Source: Micromonospora sp. NBC_00389 (GTDB lineage Bacteria; Actinomycetota; Actinomycetes; Mycobacteriales; Micromonosporaceae). From it: a stretch of DNA of 64,000 nt. The DNA is taken from positions 6,262,001-6,326,000 of the forward strand of contig NZ_CP107947.1 in the NCBI RefSeq assembly GCF_036059255.1, in the 5' to 3' direction. A model generated the notes under the pieces. That model ran no database searches, was not told the origin of the DNA, and saw only the letters and a list, made by a program, of their open reading frames with translations. Shown in pieces: positions 43,888 through 52,311 of the stretch (position 1 is its first letter; each line of letters opens with the position of its first letter). Made by a program: the position numbers and the translations under genes.

Positions 43888-45084
43888 ATGAGCATCGACA
43901 CCGCACCACGCACATCGAGAGGGCCGGTGCTTCGCGCCGAACGCGCCCTCGCACCGGACCTGGCCCGCGGAGCGATGCTGCTGATCATCGCGTTGGCCAA
44001 CGTCGCCGGAGTCGTCTTCGCTGGCGAGCCGGGCCTCGACAGCGCGCCGCAAGGTGTGGACCGCGGCCTCAACTTCCTGCTGTTCGAACTCGTCCACGCA
44101 CGCGGCTACCCGGTCTTCGCCGTGATGTTCGGCTACGGACTCGTCCAGCTCGCCCGGCGCCAGGACGCCTCCGGCGCCACACGGCAGCAGGTCCGCTCCG
44201 TGCTGTTGCGCCGCAACCTGTGGCTCGTCGTCTTCGGGTTCGCGCACGCCGCTCTGCTCTACTACGGCGACTTCCTCGGCGCGTACGGGATCGTGGGGAT
44301 CGTGATGACCCTGGCGCTGCTGCGCCGCGGTGACAGGTTCCACCGGATCGCGCTGGTGCTGTGGGCACTGGCGGTCGTGGAGATCCTGGTCCTCAGCGCC
44401 GTCGTGGTGAGCCGCATCGGGGGCCCGGGCGGATCGGCTCCGCTGCCGTCGGACCACGTCGACTCCCTCGCGGCGCCCGACTACGTCACGTCCATCCTGG
44501 ACCGCCTCGCCGAGTGGCCGGCGCACACGCTGACCGTCTTGCCCTTCATCTTCATCACCTGGCTGGGCATGTGGGCGGCCCGCCGCCGCGTCCTCGAAGA
44601 GTTGGCCCGCCACCGGACCCTGCTCAGGTGGACCGCCGCCCTGGGACTGGGGATCGCCGTCGCCGGAGGTCTCCCGGCTGCCCTGGTCAGCGCCGGGTGG
44701 CTGCACGTCGACACGTCGACCGCCAGTCTGAGCCTCATGCTCCACGGCGCCAGCGGCATGTTCGCCGGCCCCGGCTACGTGGCCGTCTTCGGCCTGGTCG
44801 CCATGCGGGTCATCCGGCCCGGTCCCGTCGTCGGCGCGCTCTCCGCCCTGGGCCAGCGCTCCCTGTCGGGATACCTGTTCCAGTCGGTGGCCTGGCTGGT
44901 CCTCCTGGCACCCTTCACGCTCGCCCTCGGCGACCGTTTCGGCAGCCGTACCGTTGGCGGCCTGATCATCGCGGTCGTCGTCTGGCTGGTGACCGTGCTG
45001 ATCGCCCGCCTGCTCGACAAGCGCGGGCGGCCCGGGCCCGCCGAGGTCGTCCTGCGCAGATTGACCTACGGGCCCCGGACCTAG
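43888..45084 (+). CDS. DUF418-domain membrane protein
   Basis: Polytopic membrane protein of 398 aa with about ten helices. The start RALAPDLARGAMLLIIALANV and block HARGYPVFAVMFGYGLVQLARR, followed by YYGDFLGAYGIVG, match the YeiB/DUF418 family. The PF04235 domain fills the C-terminal half (ALGQRSLSGYLFQSV). The function is unknown; members are suggested to be transporters. ATG 43888 has GGGAGAGGG. A strong terminator follows. Confidence 0.9.
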   Translation: MSIDTAPRTSRGPVLRAERALAPDLARGAMLLIIALANVAGVVFAGEPGLDSAPQGVDRGLNFLLFELVHARGYPVFAVMFGYGLVQLARRQDASGATRQQVRSVLLRRNLWLVVFGFAHAALLYYGDFLGAYGIVGIVMTLALLRRGDRFHRIALVLWALAVVEILVLSAVVVSRIGGPGGSAPLPSDHVDSLAAPDYVTSILDRLAEWPAHTLTVLPFIFITWLGMWAARRRVLEELARHRTLLRWTAALGLGIAVAGGLPAALVSAGWLHVDTSTASLSLMLHGASGMFAGPGYVAVFGLVAMRVIRPGPVVGALSALGQRSLSGYLFQSVAWLVLLAPFTLALGDRFGSRTVGGLIIAVVVWLVTVLIARLLDKRGRPGPAEVVLRRLTYGPRT

Positions 45085-45100
45085 GACCCAGGTGTACGAC

Positions 45101-45128
45101 GCCCCTCCGGCTCACCGGCCGGAGGGGC
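45101..45128 (+). terminator. Terminator after the DUF418 gene
   Basis: A perfect 11-bp stem (45101-45111 with 45118-45128) closes a six-base loop, 17 bp after the stop codon. Confidence 0.8.
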
Positions 45129-45308
45129 GCGCGGTGCGCGCTGGAGTGGATCCCAGCGTGCACCGTACGGCGGTGCGGACTCGAATCACCTGCCACGCAC
45201 AGGTTGTCCGACGCCGGACGGGCGGAAGCTGGTTGCGTCTGTTCGACCAGCCGGAGTTCGGGCAGTCGACCCGCCGAGGCACCCGCCCGGAAGAAGACAG
45301 GTATCAGA

Positions 45309-46913
45309 ATGCGCAAGTGGCTGCCGCTGCTGACGGTCTGCCTGGGTACGCTCATGCTCCTGATCGACGTCACGATCGTGATCGTCGCCCTGCCCGACAT
45401 GGTCGATGTCCTGGACGCGTCCTTCCGGGCATTGCAGTGGGTCATGGACGCCTACGCTCTCGCGCTGGGCGCACTGGTGCTCGGCGCCGGCTCGATCGCC
45501 GACCGGGTGGGCCACCGCCGGGCCTACGTCGTCGGGCTCGCGCTCTTCGCCGTCTCGTGGCTGATGTGTGGTCTCGCGCCGAACTCGGGCGCGTTGATCG
45601 CCGCGCGCGCCGTACAGGGCGTCGGCGCGGCGGCCATGTTCGCCACCACGTTCGCCCTGCTCAACAACGCCTACACCGGTCGCGACCGGGGAAGCGCCTA
45701 CGGCATCTGGGGCGCGGTGTCGGGTGCCTCGGCCGCGCTGGGGCCGATCCTCGGCGGGTTGCTCACCGAGGGCGCGTCGTGGCGCTGGATCTTCCTCGTC
45801 AACCTGCCGGTCAGCGCCGCCGCCATCCTGCTGTGTCGCACGACGCTCACTGAAGCCCACGCGCCGGTACGCCGCAGGATCGACGTCCCTGGCATGGCGA
45901 GTTTCAGCGCCGCCGCGGCCTGCGCGACCTACGGACTCATCCGCGCGAACGAGGACGGTTGGTCCTCCGTCGGTGTCTGGTGGCTGCTGGTGGGCGCGGC
46001 GCTCCTGCTGGCCGGGTTCGTCGCGATCGAGGCCCGCACCCGACACGCCATGTTCGATCTCGCCCTCCTGCGCAACCGCTCGTTCGTCGCGGTGCTGCTC
46101 GCTGGGCTGCTGCTGACGTTCGCCGCTTTCACCACGTTCACCTACACCTCGATCTGGCTCCAGTCCGTGCTGGGAATGAGCCCGCTCGCGGCGGGGCTCA
46201 CCGGCCTGCCGCTGTCCGTCACCGCGTTCGGCGTCTCGGCGGTGCTGGGGCGGGTGTTGCACGGCCGCCGGCCAGACCTGGTGATCGGCGCCGGGCTGCT
46301 GTTCGTCGGGCTCGGCAGCCTGCTCACGGCGGCGCTCCTGCGCGGTCCGGCCGGTTGGCCGTCGCTGCTGCCCGGGCTCGCTCTCGTCGGCGTCGGCGTC
46401 GGCCTCGCGACACCCATCCTCGGCTCGTTCTCCATGTCCCTGGTACCCGCCGACCGCGGAGGCATGGCGGCCGGAGCGGTCAACACCGCCCGCCAACTCG
46501 GCTTCGCCTTCGGCATCGCCGCGCTCGGCAGCGTGTTCACCACCCGCGCCCAGAGCATCCTGGCCGGACGTGACATTCCGGACCCGGGGCGCGTCGCGCA
46601 CGCCATCGTCGGCGGGCAGACACCCGGCCTGCTGCGTGCCGCTCCGGCAGCCGGTCGGCAACTGCTGGACAGCGCGGCACACGCCGCCGGAGTGGCCGGC
46701 GTCCAGGCGACCTTCGCCGTGGCCGGAGCCGTCGGGGTCATCGCCGGCCTGCTCGTGACCGTCCTCATGCGACCCGGCAGACCACGCCCCGCTGCCTCGG
46801 CAGACCGTCCGCCCGTCGCGGAAGGAGCGGGCGCTGACGGTGGCCCCGGGCCCGGGAGTCCTGCCCGGTCCGGTACCGGCAGGTGGGCGACCTGGCCAGC
46901 ACAGCGACGGTGA
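45309..46913 (+). CDS. MFS drug exporter, 14-TM DHA2 (EmrB/QacA) family
   Basis: Membrane antiporter of 534 aa with about 14 helices. Helix 1 has the motif LLIDVTIVIVALP, loop 2-3 GSIADRVGHRRAYV (motif A), and helix 5 the motif C region GPILGGLLTEGASWRWIFLVNLP. The C-terminal tail is Pro/Gly-rich and cytoplasmic. ATG 45309 is set at MRKWLPLLTV; a weak AGG lies seven bases upstream. The substrate is unknown. It follows the DUF418 terminator, so it is a separate unit. Confidence 0.92.
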   Translation: MRKWLPLLTVCLGTLMLLIDVTIVIVALPDMVDVLDASFRALQWVMDAYALALGALVLGAGSIADRVGHRRAYVVGLALFAVSWLMCGLAPNSGALIAARAVQGVGAAAMFATTFALLNNAYTGRDRGSAYGIWGAVSGASAALGPILGGLLTEGASWRWIFLVNLPVSAAAILLCRTTLTEAHAPVRRRIDVPGMASFSAAAACATYGLIRANEDGWSSVGVWWLLVGAALLLAGFVAIEARTRHAMFDLALLRNRSFVAVLLAGLLLTFAAFTTFTYTSIWLQSVLGMSPLAAGLTGLPLSVTAFGVSAVLGRVLHGRRPDLVIGAGLLFVGLGSLLTAALLRGPAGWPSLLPGLALVGVGVGLATPILGSFSMSLVPADRGGMAAGAVNTARQLGFAFGIAALGSVFTTRAQSILAGRDIPDPGRVAHAIVGGQTPGLLRAAPAAGRQLLDSAAHAAGVAGVQATFAVAGAVGVIAGLLVTVLMRPGRPRPAASADRPPVAEGAGADGGPGPGSPARSGTGRWATWPAQRR

Positions 46914-46980
46914 GCAGGCATGGTCACGGCCGGAACGGGAATCGGAGAACCGCCAGCAGGACTGACGGAGGAGACGCGCC

Positions 46981-47709
46981 ATGACGGACCCACCGCGCAC
47001 CGGGTCGACGGACGGCGGCTTCGCCCTCGTGGAGATGTTCACCTCCCAGGGCTGCTCGAGCTGTCCTCCGGCGGAGGAAGTGCTGACCGAGATCGAGAGC
47101 GATGCCCGGACCCGGGGACAGCCTGTCTTCGCCCTCGGATTCCACGTCGACTACTGGGACGATCTGGGCTGGCCGGATCCGTTCGCCGACGCGGCGTACA
47201 CCGCGCGACAGCAGGCGTACGCGCGGGCCTTCGGCTCCGGGCGCTTGTACACCCCGCAGATGGTGGTCAACGGCACCGTCGAGTTCGTCGGTTCCGACCG
47301 TCGACGGGCGTCGGCCGCGATCGCGGCCGCGCTGACCTCGGCAACCCCCACACCGCTCGCCCTGTCGGTCCAGGACTCCGCCGGAGGCGCCGGCGGCGGA
47401 CAGCGCGTGATGATCGACTATCAGACCGAGCGTCCGCCGCAGCGCGCGGTGGTGAACGTGGCGATCGTGGAACGCGGCCTGGAGAGCGACGTCGCCCGGG
47501 GTGAGAATGCCGGCCGGACGCTGCGGCAGGACAACGTGGTGCGCGCCTTCACGTCGTTGGGTCTGGACGCCGAGCGTGGGCGGGTGGAACTGGAGACGCC
47601 GCCAGATCTTGACCCTCGACGGGCCGCGGTGGTCGGCTACGTGCAGAACGACGGTGACAAGGCCGTCGTCGGCGCCGTGGCCATCGACCTGTCCGCCGAG
47701 CCTCGGTAA
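46981..47709 (+). CDS. DUF1223 thioredoxin-like protein
   Basis: Protein of 242 aa with no evident signal peptide. The N-terminal motif LVEMFTSQGCSSCPPAEEVL is diagnostic of DUF1223 and contains a C-x2-C pair (C34, C37) in a thioredoxin-like fold; HVDYWDDLGWPDPF follows. Family members are usually secreted or periplasmic, so the lack of a leader is worth noting. ATG 46981 has GGAGGAG. It lies 67 bp after the MFS gene and may be cotranscribed with it. Confidence 0.88.
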   Translation: MTDPPRTGSTDGGFALVEMFTSQGCSSCPPAEEVLTEIESDARTRGQPVFALGFHVDYWDDLGWPDPFADAAYTARQQAYARAFGSGRLYTPQMVVNGTVEFVGSDRRRASAAIAAALTSATPTPLALSVQDSAGGAGGGQRVMIDYQTERPPQRAVVNVAIVERGLESDVARGENAGRTLRQDNVVRAFTSLGLDAERGRVELETPPDLDPRRAAVVGYVQNDGDKAVVGAVAIDLSAEPR

Positions 47710-47728
47710 CAGCCCGGATCGCCGGGAG

Positions 47729-48445
47729 TCAGAAGCGCAGCCCTGCCGCGAGTTCGCCGATCGCCCTCGTCGCATACCGCTGCATCCCCGGACCGAAGGT
47801 GATGCGCGTGGCGCCCAGCCGTCCCAACTCGGCCACCGACTCCTTGTCCGTGTCGGCCGCCATGTTGAGCGGACCCTCGATGCCCTCCCGCAGCACCGGG
47901 AGCACCTCGAGCGGCGCCAGGAGCGGGTACACGCAGTCGGCGCCGGCGGCCACGTACAGACGTGCGCGCGCCACGGCGTCGGCCGGGTCACCCGTCCCGA
48001 CCAGGAAGGTGTCGACGCGCGCGTTGATGAAGAGTGCGTCGCCCGCTTCGGCCCGTACCTCGGCCAGCCAGTCCGCGTGCCGCTGCGGATCCTTGAGCGT
48101 GGCGTGGTTCTCGGAGTCCTCCAGATTGCAGCCGACGGCGCCCGCCTCCAGGAGCCGCCCGACCAACTCCCCGGGAGCGAGGCCGTAACCGCCCTCGATG
48201 TCAGCGGACACGGGCACCGGGACGGCCCGGACGATCCTCGCCACCGCGGCGAACATCTCGTCCGGCGGGGTTGCGCCGTCCTCGTAACCGAGCGAAGCGG
48301 CGACCCCGGCGCTCGGGGTGGCGAGCGCCGGGAAGCCGGCGTCGGCGAAGACCCGGGCACTGGCCGCGTCCCACGGCCCGGGCAGGACCAGCGGGTCACC
48401 GGCGGCACGGCCGTGATGCAGGGCGCGGAAGGTGGAGGCGGTCAT
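47729..48445 (-). CDS. Isocitrate lyase/PEP mutase superfamily enzyme
   Basis: Cytosolic TIM-barrel protein of 238 aa that makes or breaks C-C bonds alpha to a carboxylate. Motifs are VLPGPWDAASARVFADAGF, VPVSADIEGGYG with the Mg-binding Asp, GCNLEDS and INARVDTFL. The ICL catalytic KKCGH loop is absent, so it belongs to the short 2-methylisocitrate-lyase-like or oxaloacetate-hydrolase-like group. ATG 48445 has GGGAGA ten bases upstream; GTG 48454 would lie too close. It is convergent with the DUF1223 gene. Confidence 0.85.
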   Translation of the reverse strand: MTASTFRALHHGRAAGDPLVLPGPWDAASARVFADAGFPALATPSAGVAASLGYEDGATPPDEMFAAVARIVRAVPVPVSADIEGGYGLAPGELVGRLLEAGAVGCNLEDSENHATLKDPQRHADWLAEVRAEAGDALFINARVDTFLVGTGDPADAVARARLYVAAGADCVYPLLAPLEVLPVLREGIEGPLNMAADTDKESVAELGRLGATRITFGPGMQRYATRAIGELAAGLRF

Positions 48446-48593
48446 CTTTTTCACGTCTCCCGAAGGGATGCGGACGGTGTTGGTACGGACCGAAGGTGCG
48501 CGGACCGCTCGGCCGATGTGCCCGCTGTGAGCGCAGCGGGACCCACAACGTACCTCTGGACAGCCGAGCCGCAGACGCCTGGTTCCGATCCGG

Positions 48594-49349
48594 TCAGGCG
48601 GTGTACCCGCCGTTGGAGTCGAGCACGGCGCCGGTGATGTACGAGGCGGCCGGGCTGGCCAGGAAGGTGACGGCCGCCGCGGTCTCGGCCGGGTCGCTGA
48701 GCCGCTGGAGGGCGAGGCTCGACACCAGGGTCTTGAGGACCTCCGGGTTCGGCGGCTCCATGCCGGTCAGCATCAGGCCGGCCTGCACCATGTTGACGGT
48801 GATGCCGCGCGGTGCCAGGTCGCGGGCGACGCCCCTGGTGTAGCCGATGAGCCCGGCTTTGGTCGCGGCGTAGTCAGCGAGGCCGGGGACCCCGACGCGG
48901 GAGCCGACGCCCGAGCCGATGTTGACGATCCGGCCGTTGTCGCGCAACACCTTCGCCGCAGAGCGGATGATTGCGATGACGCCGGTGTAGTTGGTGGCGT
49001 GCATCCGGTCCAGGGCGGCGATGTCCGCGTCGGGGTCGTCGACCGTTCTGCCCTGCTCCACGGAGATGGCGGCGTTGTTGACCAGGATGTCCAGGCCGCC
49101 GAACCGGGCCACGACATCGTTGATCAGTTGGGGTGCCCGCGAGGTGTCCGCCTGGTCGTTCTGGAAGGCGGCGGCGCGTACGCCCCGGCCCGTCAACTCC
49201 TTGACGACCTCGGCGGCCTTGTCGGCGGAGCCGACGTAGGTGATCGCGACGTCCGCGCCGGAGTCGGCCAACGAACGGGCCGTGGCCGCGCCGAGGCCCC
49301 GGGAACCGCCGGTGACGAGGGCGATCTTGCCTTGGAGAGGTTGTGACAT
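48594..49349 (-). CDS. Short-chain dehydrogenase/reductase (FabG-like)
   Basis: NAD(P)H-dependent oxidoreductase of 251 aa. The cofactor motif is TGGSRGLG (about 13-20), the structural NNAA motif is followed by SVEQGRTVD, and the catalytic Ser/Tyr/Lys lie in NIGSGVGS and YAATK. ATG 49349 has AAGGGA; a longer frame to 49439 passes through the operator. It is divergent from a TetR gene with a 44-bp palindrome between, so it is the regulator's likely target. The substrate is unknown. Confidence 0.9.
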   Translation of the reverse strand: MSQPLQGKIALVTGGSRGLGAATARSLADSGADVAITYVGSADKAAEVVKELTGRGVRAAAFQNDQADTSRAPQLINDVVARFGGLDILVNNAAISVEQGRTVDDPDADIAALDRMHATNYTGVIAIIRSAAKVLRDNGRIVNIGSGVGSRVGVPGLADYAATKAGLIGYTRGVARDLAPRGITVNMVQAGLMLTGMEPPNPEVLKTLVSSLALQRLSDPAETAAAVTFLASPAASYITGAVLDSNGGYTA

Positions 49350-49376
49350 GAGTGTTCCCTTCACGTGACCAGGTTT

Positions 49377-49420
49377 TTGACTGCTCGGTCCACCATACGG
49401 TTGGTGGACCGGTCGGTCAA
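49377..49420. promoter_or_regulatory. 44-bp inverted-repeat operator between SDR and TetR genes
   Basis: Arms 49377-49394 and 49403-49420 match as inverted repeats at 15 of 18 positions around an 8-bp spacer. The inner eight bases (GGTCCACC/GGTGGACC) are perfect. The right arm ends seven bases before the tetR -10 (TACGCT, 49428-49433). Confidence 0.75.
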
Positions 49421-49439
49421 TAATTGCTACGCTGGTCAC

Positions 49440-50030
49440 ATGGCCAGACCGCGGCAGTTCGACGAGGAGCAGGTGCTACGCGCCGTCCGGGACCAGTTCT
49501 GGGACGCCGGCTACGCGGCGACCTCGCTGGAGGACCTCATGCGCGTCAGCGGGCTGGGCAAGGGCAGCCTCTACGGGGCCTTCGGCGACAAGCATCAGCT
49601 CTTCCTTCGGGCGCTGCGCAGCTACACCGACACAAGCGGGGGCTACCTGCGGGAGATGCTCACCTCCACTCCCCGTGCCCTGGACGCCCTGCGGGCGTTC
49701 GTGATGGCACCGGTGAGCGACCCGGGCGGAATCGCCGCCCGCCGCGGCTGCCTCATGGCGAACAGCACCTGCGAGCTGGCCACCACCGACGCTGACGTCC
49801 TGGCGGAGGCGCGGCGCACCTACGAAAGCACCACCGCCCTGGTCGCCGAGTGCGTCGTACGAGCCCAGGACGAGGGTGACATGCCGAGCGGTGCCGACCC
49901 GGTCGAGACGGCGCGCGCACTGCTGGCCGCGCAGCAGGGGCTCGTGTTCATGGGCCGCACCGGCCTGGACATCGACAAGCTGACGGCGACGGCGCGTACC
50001 CTCACCGCCCAGTTCCTGCCGGAAGCCTGA
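49440..50030 (+). CDS. TetR-family transcriptional regulator
   Basis: Repressor of 196 aa. The helix-turn-helix is ATSLEDLMRVSGLGKGSLYGAFGDKHQLF (about 26-54). The C-terminal domain with RRGCLMANSTCELA is the pattern of the YxaF/NemR-like group (TetR_C_16 style), where the Cys can be redox-sensitive. ATG 49440 lies six bases after TACGCT, so the message is leaderless. It very likely represses itself and the divergent SDR through the 44-bp palindrome. Confidence 0.9.
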   Translation: MARPRQFDEEQVLRAVRDQFWDAGYAATSLEDLMRVSGLGKGSLYGAFGDKHQLFLRALRSYTDTSGGYLREMLTSTPRALDALRAFVMAPVSDPGGIAARRGCLMANSTCELATTDADVLAEARRTYESTTALVAECVVRAQDEGDMPSGADPVETARALLAAQQGLVFMGRTGLDIDKLTATARTLTAQFLPEA

Positions 50031-50062
50031 GACCGGCGGTCACGCGCGGCCTCGTCGTCCGC

Positions 50063-50875
50063 TCAGCCGCTCTTGCGGGCCACGGCGCAGTATTCGGAGA
50101 CGGGTGTGGTGTCGTTGCCGTCCGGACGCCACTGGGAGCAGGTGAGCAGGCCGGGCTCGAGGATGTCGAGGCCGTCGAAGAACCGGGTGATCTCCTGCGG
50201 TGTCCGCACGCACATCGGCGCGGCGCCGCCGGCGTTCCACATCTCCACGGCCTGGTCGACCGCTTCCGGGTTGACCTCGCGGGTCGGGTGGGAGATGACC
50301 AGGTAGCTGCCGGTGGGTACCGCGTCCACGAGACGCCGGACGATCCGCGTCGCCTCGTCGTCGTCGACGACGAAGTTCAGGATCCCCAACAGCATGATCG
50401 CCACCGGCTGTCCGAAGTCCAATGTCCGGCGGGCCTGCACGAGGATCGGGCCCGGGTCCCGCAGGTCGGCCTCAAGGTAGTCCGTGGCGCCCGCCGGGCT
50501 GCTGGTCAGCAGCGCCCGAGCGTGCACCAGCACCATCGGGTCGTTGTCGACGTAGACGATCCGCGATTCCGGGGCGGTCGCCTGGGCGACCTCGTGGGTG
50601 TTGTTCGCGGTGGGTAGGCCGGTGCCGATATCGAGGAACTGCCGGATGCCAGCGTCACCGGCGAGGTGCCGCACGGCACGGCCCAGAAACTCGCGGTTGA
50701 ACCGGGCCGACTGGACCAACTCCGGCATGAAGGCGAGCACCTGCTCGGCGGCCTCCCGGTCAGCGGCAAAGTTGTCCTTGCCGCCGAGGAGGTAGTTCCA
50801 CAACCGGGCCGAGTGCGGGACGCTGGTGTCCACTGTGCTCGCCCGGCCCCCGTCCGTGGAAGGCGCGTCCGTCAC
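50063..50875 (-). CDS. SAM-dependent methyltransferase, Methyltransf_19 (DUF574) family
   Basis: Cytosolic protein of 270 aa of an actinobacteria-expanded family. The family start PHSARLWNYLLGGKDNFAADR, motif I IRQFLDIGTGLPTANNTHEVA and IVYVDNDPMVLVHARALL are all present. GTG 50875 has AGAGGAG five bases upstream; a longer frame to 50914 lacks a site. Substrates of this family are mostly unknown. It is convergent with the TetR gene. Confidence 0.9.
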   Translation of the reverse strand: MTDAPSTDGGRASTVDTSVPHSARLWNYLLGGKDNFAADREAAEQVLAFMPELVQSARFNREFLGRAVRHLAGDAGIRQFLDIGTGLPTANNTHEVAQATAPESRIVYVDNDPMVLVHARALLTSSPAGATDYLEADLRDPGPILVQARRTLDFGQPVAIMLLGILNFVVDDDEATRIVRRLVDAVPTGSYLVISHPTREVNPEAVDQAVEMWNAGGAAPMCVRTPQEITRFFDGLDILEPGLLTCSQWRPDGNDTTPVSEYCAVARKSG

Positions 50876-51091
50876 CGAGGCTCCTCTGGTTGTGACGTGG
50901 TTGGTCCCGGACACGATAGGCCCGCGCCCCGGTGACCTTCAATGCCTGAAGATCAAAGAAACAGCTGAGACGGGCTGAGCCCTTTCGGGTGTCCGGGCCT
51001 GTCCTGTTTTGTAGGTTCAGAGGTGACAGGAACCTTGCCAGGTTGCCAGCGCCTCCGCTCCCGGTCCGGCGTCCTAGAGGAGGCAGACGCC

Positions 51092-52276
51092 GTGACGTCG
51101 AGTCCGCTACCCCGGATTCTTCGCCGACGCGGCGCGCCCGAGTTTCCGACGTTCCTGGAGCTCTTCTTCGATCTGGTCTACATCTTCATGTTCTCCCGGC
51201 TCTCCGTGGGACTGGTCGACGATCTCAGCGTTCGTAACGCGGCGCAGACCGCCGTCCTGCTGCTGGCCGCATGGTGGGTCTGGGTGTTGACCGCGTGGCT
51301 CACCGACCTGTTCAATCCGCGGCTACCGCTGATCCAGGCCACCGTTCTCGTGGTCATGTTCGGCACCCTGTTGATGGCCGTCGCGGTGCCGCGTGCCTTC
51401 GGCACACACGCGTGGCTCTTCGTCGCGGCGTACTTCGCCATCCACCTCGCCCGGGATTCGGTTCTCATTCCCGGCACCCGGGTGAACCGGCCAATCCAGG
51501 CCAGGAGCATCCGGGTCTTCTTCTGGTTCGGTGTGACCGTCGGGCCATGGGTGGCTGGCGTGTTCGTGGACGGCACAGCCAGGCTGGTGCTCTGGTCCAT
51601 CGCGGTGGCGGTCGACCTCGGGTCGGCCCGGATCGGTTGGCCGACGCCGGGGCTCGGTCGTACCGAACTCGCCAGCCAGATCTTCACCGGCGCACACCTG
51701 TCCGAACGACACCGACAGATCTTCATCATCTCGCTCGGCGAGTTGATCCTGACCATCGGGATGGGCCTGGCCGCCAGCGGCTTCGAGGCCGGCCGGGTGG
51801 TCGCGTGCACGATCGCGTTCGCCAACGCGCTCCTGCTGTTCCACATCTACTTCCACCGGATCCGGCAGCTACTGGCGCCGACCGCCGTCTCGACGGTGGA
51901 GCGGGTCCGCTCCGGCACCGCCACCTCGTACACCCACCTGGTCATGGTGGCGGGGGTGGTGGTCATCTCGGCCAGTGACTCACTCGTCATCGACCGCCCG
52001 TTCGGCGAGGCCCCGCCGGGCTGGATCGTCGCAATCCTGGGTGGGCCCGCACTCTTCCTGCTCGGTGGCTGCCTGTTCGACTTCGTGGTCACCGGCCGGA
52101 TCCTCTGGTCACGGGTGGTGGGGGTCGTCGTGCTGGGCGCCGCCGGACCCGCGATGCCGCTGCTGCCACCGCTCGCCATCATGATCGTGGCGAACCTCGT
52201 CCTGCTGCTCACGCTGATCGTGGAGACGAGGGCCCCGCGCTCGCGGTTGACCAGTGCCCCGTTGCCCGCCGGGTGA
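51092..52276 (+). CDS. LtrA family membrane protein (paralogue 1)
   Basis: Polytopic protein of 394 aa with about ten to eleven helices, PF06772 (low temperature requirement A). The signature FLELFFDLVYIFMFSRLS is near residue 20 and LSERHRQIFIISLGELIL is central. It shares these blocks and GGPALFL near the C terminus with the convergent neighbour. GTG 51092 has GAGGAGG; the frame from 51023 is longer without homology. The function is unknown. Confidence 0.9.
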   Translation: MTSSPLPRILRRRGAPEFPTFLELFFDLVYIFMFSRLSVGLVDDLSVRNAAQTAVLLLAAWWVWVLTAWLTDLFNPRLPLIQATVLVVMFGTLLMAVAVPRAFGTHAWLFVAAYFAIHLARDSVLIPGTRVNRPIQARSIRVFFWFGVTVGPWVAGVFVDGTARLVLWSIAVAVDLGSARIGWPTPGLGRTELASQIFTGAHLSERHRQIFIISLGELILTIGMGLAASGFEAGRVVACTIAFANALLLFHIYFHRIRQLLAPTAVSTVERVRSGTATSYTHLVMVAGVVVISASDSLVIDRPFGEAPPGWIVAILGGPALFLLGGCLFDFVVTGRILWSRVVGVVVLGAAGPAMPLLPPLAIMIVANLVLLLTLIVETRAPRSRLTSAPLPAG

Positions 52277-52311
52277 GCCGCGGGAGTGCCGGCGCTGCGG
52301 CCCGGTCGACG

